Assembly: GCF_005503145.1 (NCBI RefSeq)
Contig: NZ_SCNV01000076.1
Span: 1 to 33,386, forward strand
Direction of reading: 5' to 3'
Length of the DNA: 33,386 nt
Source of the DNA: Burkholderia sp. 4M9327F10
GTDB lineage: Bacteria; Pseudomonadota; Gammaproteobacteria; Burkholderiales; Burkholderiaceae
Shown here: positions 29,706 to 33,386 of the stretch, one piece after another
How the letters are laid out: the number at the start of each line of letters is the position of its first letter
Position numbering within the stretch: the first letter of the stretch is position 1
Program-made: the position numbers and the translations under genes
The notes under the pieces: generated by a model
Told to the model about the DNA's origin: nothing
The model's database searches: none
What the model saw: the letters and a program-made list of their open reading frames with translations, nothing else

Positions 29706-31232
29706 ATGACGCACGATACACAGCCGGCTACCGCGGACGAGTGGTTCGCCCGCGGCAATGCCTGCGCCGAACGCGGCGAGTTCGAAAGCGCCCTCGACTG
29801 CTATGAACAGGTGCGCCTCGAGCGGCCCGCGGACCCGGGTGTGTACAACAACCTCGGTTCGACCTTTGTCAGGATGGAGCGCTTTCCGGAAGCCTTGCAG
29901 TGCTACTGGCAGGCGCGCTCGCTCGACCCGAACAACGCCGATATCCACCATAACCTCGGGTGGGTTCTCGAGCAGATGCACCGCCTCGACGAGGCGGTAC
30001 TCAGTTACCAGAAGGCAGTACAACTGGGTAAGCTCGTCGACGGTTCGTACAACAACATGGCAAATTGCCTGCAGTCGCTTGGACGGTTCGACGAGGCCCA
30101 CGCGGCCTACCGTCGTGCGATCGAGATTGCGCCGCAGAGCATGGTGTATTACCGGAATTTCGTGCAGTCGAAGCGCATGACGCCCGACGACCCGTGTTTC
30201 GTCTCGTTGCAGCAACTGGCCGCGCATGCCGATTCGCTGAGCCCCGACAATCAGGCGCAACTGCATTTCGCCATGGGCCATGCGTTGGCCGACATGGGGC
30301 AGAACGATCGCTCGTTCGAGCATCTGCTGAAAGCCAATGCGATGTATCGCCATAGCGTCAACTACAACGAAGCGATGACGCTGGGCCTGTTCAACGACAT
30401 CCCCCAGTTGCTGGACGCCGACGTGCTGCGGGCGAAACGCGGGCTCGGCGATCCCTCCGGGTCACCGGTTTTTATTATCGGCATGCCGCGTTCCGGTTCG
30501 ACGCTGATCGAACAGATTCTGGCGAGCCATCCGCAGGTGTTCGGCGCGGGCGAACGGCCGGATTTCGGCAAGGCGCTGGTGCAGGCTCTCGCCCGTAGCG
30601 ACGCTGACGATCAAAAGCTCAACTTCGATGCGATGCATGCGGCGAGCGCCGCGCAACTGGTGCCGCTCGGCGCCGATTACGTGCGGCGCATTCGCGCCGA
30701 GGTGCCGGATGCGTCGAGCTATCTACGCATTACCGACAAGTACCCGTTCAATTTCATCAACGTCGGACTGATCCATCTGGCGTTGCCGAATGCCCGCTTT
30801 ATCCATAGCCGGCGTTCGCCGGTGGAAACCTGCCTGTCGATTTACTCGCGGATTTTCCAGGACGTGCCGTTTGGCTATGACCTGGGCGAGCTGGGCCGCT
30901 ACTACCGTGCCTACGACACATTAATGACGCACTGGCGGCAGGTGCTGCCTGAAGGGGTGATGATCGACGTGCAGTACGAGGATCTCGTCGACGACCTGGA
31001 AGGGAACGTGCGCCGCATGCTGGCGCACTGCGGACTTGACTGGGATGAGCGTTGTCTGGCATTTCATCAGACGCAGCGCCAGGTCAACACGGCGAGCGCC
31101 TCGCAGGTGCGCACGCCGCTGTTTCGCACCTCGCTGGAGCGCTGGCGTCCTGCGGCAGAGCTGCTTCAGCCGCTCTACGACGGACTCGGGCCGGCATTGC
31201 TGGACGCCGGGCGCAAGCAGGGCGCTGCGTGA
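29706..31232 (+). CDS. TPR-repeat sulfotransferase
   Basis: A 508-residue fusion of about four tetratricopeptide repeats (residues 7-146, for example GNACAERGEFESALDCYEQV) with a PAPS-dependent sulfotransferase domain (about 255-500). The 5'-phosphosulfate loop is FIIGMPRSGSTLIEQILASH, with PRSGST at 261-266. Further family blocks are DKYPFNFINVGLIHLALPNA and YEDLVDDLEGNVRRMLAHCG. It would transfer sulfate to an unknown acceptor; the repeats may recognise a protein or glycan. The APS kinase 42 nt downstream would supply its PAPS, suggesting an operon. Confidence 0.88.
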   Translation: MTHDTQPATADEWFARGNACAERGEFESALDCYEQVRLERPADPGVYNNLGSTFVRMERFPEALQCYWQARSLDPNNADIHHNLGWVLEQMHRLDEAVLSYQKAVQLGKLVDGSYNNMANCLQSLGRFDEAHAAYRRAIEIAPQSMVYYRNFVQSKRMTPDDPCFVSLQQLAAHADSLSPDNQAQLHFAMGHALADMGQNDRSFEHLLKANAMYRHSVNYNEAMTLGLFNDIPQLLDADVLRAKRGLGDPSGSPVFIIGMPRSGSTLIEQILASHPQVFGAGERPDFGKALVQALARSDADDQKLNFDAMHAASAAQLVPLGADYVRRIRAEVPDASSYLRITDKYPFNFINVGLIHLALPNARFIHSRRSPVETCLSIYSRIFQDVPFGYDLGELGRYYRAYDTLMTHWRQVLPEGVMIDVQYEDLVDDLEGNVRRMLAHCGLDWDERCLAFHQTQRQVNTASASQVRTPLFRTSLERWRPAAELLQPLYDGLGPALLDAGRKQGAA

Positions 31233-31274
31233 TGCCGGCGCTGCACCAAGATCATGTGATTCGGAGTGCGATCG

Positions 31275-31895
31275 ATGAAACTCGTTGATACGAATCGTAC
31301 CGCAGGCGCCGCGGTTCTCTGGATGACAGGGTTGTCGGGGGCGGGCAAGTCGACGCTTGCCAATGCGCTGCATGCCTGTCTGAGCGCGGCTGGGCAGCGC
31401 TGCGTGGTGCTCGACGGCGATACGCTCAGGCGCGGTCTGAATGCGGACCTCGGTTTCAGCGCCGACGACCGCAGCGAGAACGTGCGGCGGGTCGCGCAGG
31501 TGGCGGAGCTATTCAAGCAGCAGGGCTTCATTGTGATTGTCGCGTTGATCTCGCCTGAACGGCAGCATCGCTGCGTGGCGCGCGAAATCGTCGGGGAAGG
31601 CTTTAGCGAGGTGTTTATCGCCAGTTCGCTCGCGGTGTGCGAGTCGCGCGATCCCAAGGGTCTGTACGTGCGGGCCCGGCGCGGTGAGATTGCGAACTTC
31701 ACCGGCGTGTCCGGGCCGTTCGAAGCGCCGGTCGATCCCGATGTCTCGATCGAGACGGACCGGCTCAGCGTCGACGAGGGCGTCGAGCAACTGATTGCGC
31801 ATCTCGCGGCCATTGGGGCCGTGCCGGATGCGTTGCTCGGGCGCGCTCCTGGAAGTGGCGCGCGCCAGCAGCCGCGAGCGCGCTTCGGCCGCTGA
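31275..31895 (+). CDS. cysC: Adenylylsulfate (APS) kinase
   Basis: It phosphorylates APS to PAPS, the activated sulfate donor. The 206-residue product shows Walker A GLSGAGKST (19-27), DGDTLRRGLNADLGFSADDR, RRVAQVAELFKQQGFIVIVA, and the C-terminal CESRDPKGLYVRARRGEI and NFTGVSGPFEAPVDPD blocks. It is a stand-alone kinase (no fused sulfurylase). ATG 31275 is preceded by GGAG at normal spacing. Neighbourhood with a sulfotransferase suggests dedicated PAPS supply rather than, or besides, cysteine synthesis. Confidence 0.93.
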   Translation: MKLVDTNRTAGAAVLWMTGLSGAGKSTLANALHACLSAAGQRCVVLDGDTLRRGLNADLGFSADDRSENVRRVAQVAELFKQQGFIVIVALISPERQHRCVAREIVGEGFSEVFIASSLAVCESRDPKGLYVRARRGEIANFTGVSGPFEAPVDPDVSIETDRLSVDEGVEQLIAHLAAIGAVPDALLGRAPGSGARQQPRARFGR

Positions 31896-32036
31896 GGCGC
31901 GGCAGACGCCGAGGGGTCTGGCGGCGCCATGACTTTACTCGCGGCCCGTCTGCGGCTTGCGCAAAAAACTTCCCCCTTCGGCCCGTTTCCGCTATACCTT
32001 TCGACAACTCAGACGAGGGGAGGAGGTAACGGGGCG

Positions 32037-32693
32037 ATGCCAATACTGCCGATAAGTAAAACAAGGACAAAGCCGAATGTCGAAAAGCTCATCTGGGCGG
32101 CCGACATGGCGGGCACATTCGTATTCGCAGTCGAAGGGGCGGTCAGCGCGATGCGTGGCGGCCTCGATCTGTTGGGGGTCATGGTCGTATCGTTTGTGGC
32201 CGCGCTGGGCGGCGGCGTGATCCGCGACCTGTTGATCGGCGCGACGCCGCCGAACGCGATCCGCGATTGGCGCTATCCGGCCCTGACGTTCGCGGCAGGC
32301 CTGCTGACCTTCCTGTTCCGCTCGCTCGCCGAGCCACTGCCGGGCATGCTGGTTACCGTGCTGGACGCCGCGGGCCTTGCGCTATTCGCCGTTGCGGGTG
32401 TGGAGAAGGCGCTGCTCTATGGAATTCGTCCGTTTGTCGCGATGCTGATGGGCACCGTCACCGGGGTGGGGGGCGGCGTGATCCGCGACATCCTGCTGGC
32501 CCGCGTGCCGTTTGTGCTGCGCACCGATATCTACGCGACGGCGGCCTTTTTCGGTGCGCTGGTGGTGGTCGTGGCGCGCCGCGCGGGACTGCCGCCAGGC
32601 GTGGCCGCGTTTGCGGGTGGTGTGGCGTGCTTCGCGTTGCGCCTGACTGCGCTCGCATTCGGTTGGCATCTTCCGAGGGCGACAGGCTATTGA
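32037..32693 (+). CDS. TRIC-like / UPF0126 membrane protein
   Basis: A 218-residue integral membrane protein with about seven hydrophobic spans in two similar halves. Each half carries the family motif GGGVIRD (58-64 and 145-151). This is the bacterial trimeric intracellular cation channel (TRIC) or YadS/YicG family, potassium-permeable in studied members; the physiological role here is unknown. The start is ATG 32037 with a perfect AGGAGG site ten bases upstream; the longer frame from 31929 is not needed. Confidence 0.88.
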   Translation: MPILPISKTRTKPNVEKLIWAADMAGTFVFAVEGAVSAMRGGLDLLGVMVVSFVAALGGGVIRDLLIGATPPNAIRDWRYPALTFAAGLLTFLFRSLAEPLPGMLVTVLDAAGLALFAVAGVEKALLYGIRPFVAMLMGTVTGVGGGVIRDILLARVPFVLRTDIYATAAFFGALVVVVARRAGLPPGVAAFAGGVACFALRLTALAFGWHLPRATGY

Positions 32694-32807
32694 ACCAGGC
32701 AGTCGGGCACACGTGCGGCTTGTGCGTGAGTGCATCGAGGCGCGTCGCTTCTCAATGCACTGCTCACCGCACTACTCACTGCACTGACCACTTCATTTCT
32801 GTCGTCA

Positions 32808-33386
32808 CTACACGCCCGCGCGCCGCTCCACGAAACGCCGCACATAGTCGTCGGCCGGGCGAGTGAGGATCTCGTTCGGCGTGCCTTCCTGCACCAGCGT
32901 GCCGTCGCGCAGGATCGCAATGCGGTTGCCAATGCGCAGCGCCTCGTCCAGATCGTGCGTGATGAACACGATGGTCTTGTTCAGCGTGGCCTGCAACTGC
33001 AGCAACTGGTCCTGCATTTCCGTACGGATCAGCGGATCGAGCGCGCTGAACGCCTCGTCCATCAGCAGCACGTCGGTGTCGGCGGCGAGCGCGCGAGCGA
33101 GGCCCACGCGCTGGCGCATGCCTCCCGACAGTTCATCCGGATAGTGCTCGCCGTAGCCGTTCAGGCCTACCTTGCCGAGCCACGTGCGTGCTTTTTCATT
33201 CGCCTCGGCCTTGCCCTCGCCACGGGTGCGCAGCGCGTAGGCCGTGTTGTCGAGCACGGTCTGGTGCGGCAGGAGGCCAAAGTTCTGGAACACCATGCTG
33301 ACCTTGTAGCGGCGCAGCTCGCGCAGGCCGTGCGGGTTGAGCTTGATGACGTCCGAGCCGTCGATCACGATCTCGCCCGCGGTCGG
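32808..33386 (-). CDS. Quaternary-amine ABC transporter ATPase, 5' end missing
   Basis: The C-terminal ~192 residues of an ABC ATPase; the gene continues beyond the right edge. Visible are the Q-loop region VSMVFQNFGLLPHQTVLDN, signature DELSGGMRQRVGLARALA, Walker B VLLMDEAFSALDP and the H-loop IVFITHDLDEALRI. The VFQ-x-FGLLPH and HDLDEA patterns fit the glycine betaine/choline/proline (ProV/ChoV) group. It ends at RRFVERRAGV without the C-terminal CBS domains of E. coli ProV, so osmotic sensing by that route is unlikely. The Walker A is outside the window. Confidence 0.9.
   Translation of the reverse strand, partial: PTAGEIVIDGSDVIKLNPHGLRELRRYKVSMVFQNFGLLPHQTVLDNTAYALRTRGEGKAEANEKARTWLGKVGLNGYGEHYPDELSGGMRQRVGLARALAADTDVLLMDEAFSALDPLIRTEMQDQLLQLQATLNKTIVFITHDLDEALRIGNRIAILRDGTLVQEGTPNEILTRPADDYVRRFVERRAGV

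Overview
The window is high-GC DNA from a betaproteobacterium of the Burkholderia/Paraburkholderia type. That assignment is an inference from composition, the phage gene families and the flanking host genes; no species can be named. About four fifths of it (from the left edge to about 27,200) is the late half of an integrated tailed phage. The remainder (27,219-33,386) is host chromosome beginning at a tRNA-His gene. The left end of the prophage (integrase, immunity and replication genes) lies outside the window.

Layout. Positions 1-154 are the probable packaging (cos) region, with a cluster of CGTTACAC repeats running into the terminase small-subunit gene. Positions 155-8663 are a lambda-type head module: TerS/Nu1, TerL/GpA, gpW, portal gpB, S49 protease gpC, a separate charged scaffold-like protein, decoration gpD, capsid gpE and an FII-like joining protein. 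Positions 8668-18945 are a Mu-type contractile tail module: tail completion, DUF2635/gp38, sheath, tube, gp41 chaperone with a -1 frameshift, tape measure, gpN, an unknown protein, gpP hub, gp45 spike, gp46, gp47 and gp48. A tail fibre and a small companion gene follow (18952-20453). The particle would be a myovirus made of a lambda head on a Mu tail.

Between fibre and lysis genes (20454-23760) lies an accessory block. It holds a low-GC coiled-coil methyltransferase on the + strand. Facing it on the - strand are a small putative regulator and a large SGNH-hydrolase/beta-propeller protein. The leftward pair has a near-consensus sigma70 promoter with a palindromic operator inside its spacer. 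The lysis region (23776-27123) encodes a coiled-coil membrane protein, a glucosaminidase-type endolysin, an HNH-like protein that has lost most zinc cysteines, a holin-like membrane protein, two lipoproteins and a patatin-like phospholipase. Many of these genes overlap by ATGA, so one translationally coupled operon is likely.

The prophage ends at the 3' end of tRNA-His (27219-27295, minus strand), the expected position of an attachment site. Host genes follow: dusA, a small exported protein, a small hypothetical, a TPR-sulfotransferase with an adjacent APS kinase (PAPS supply plus sulfation), a TRIC-like membrane protein, and the 3' part of a quaternary-amine ABC transporter ATPase cut by the right edge.
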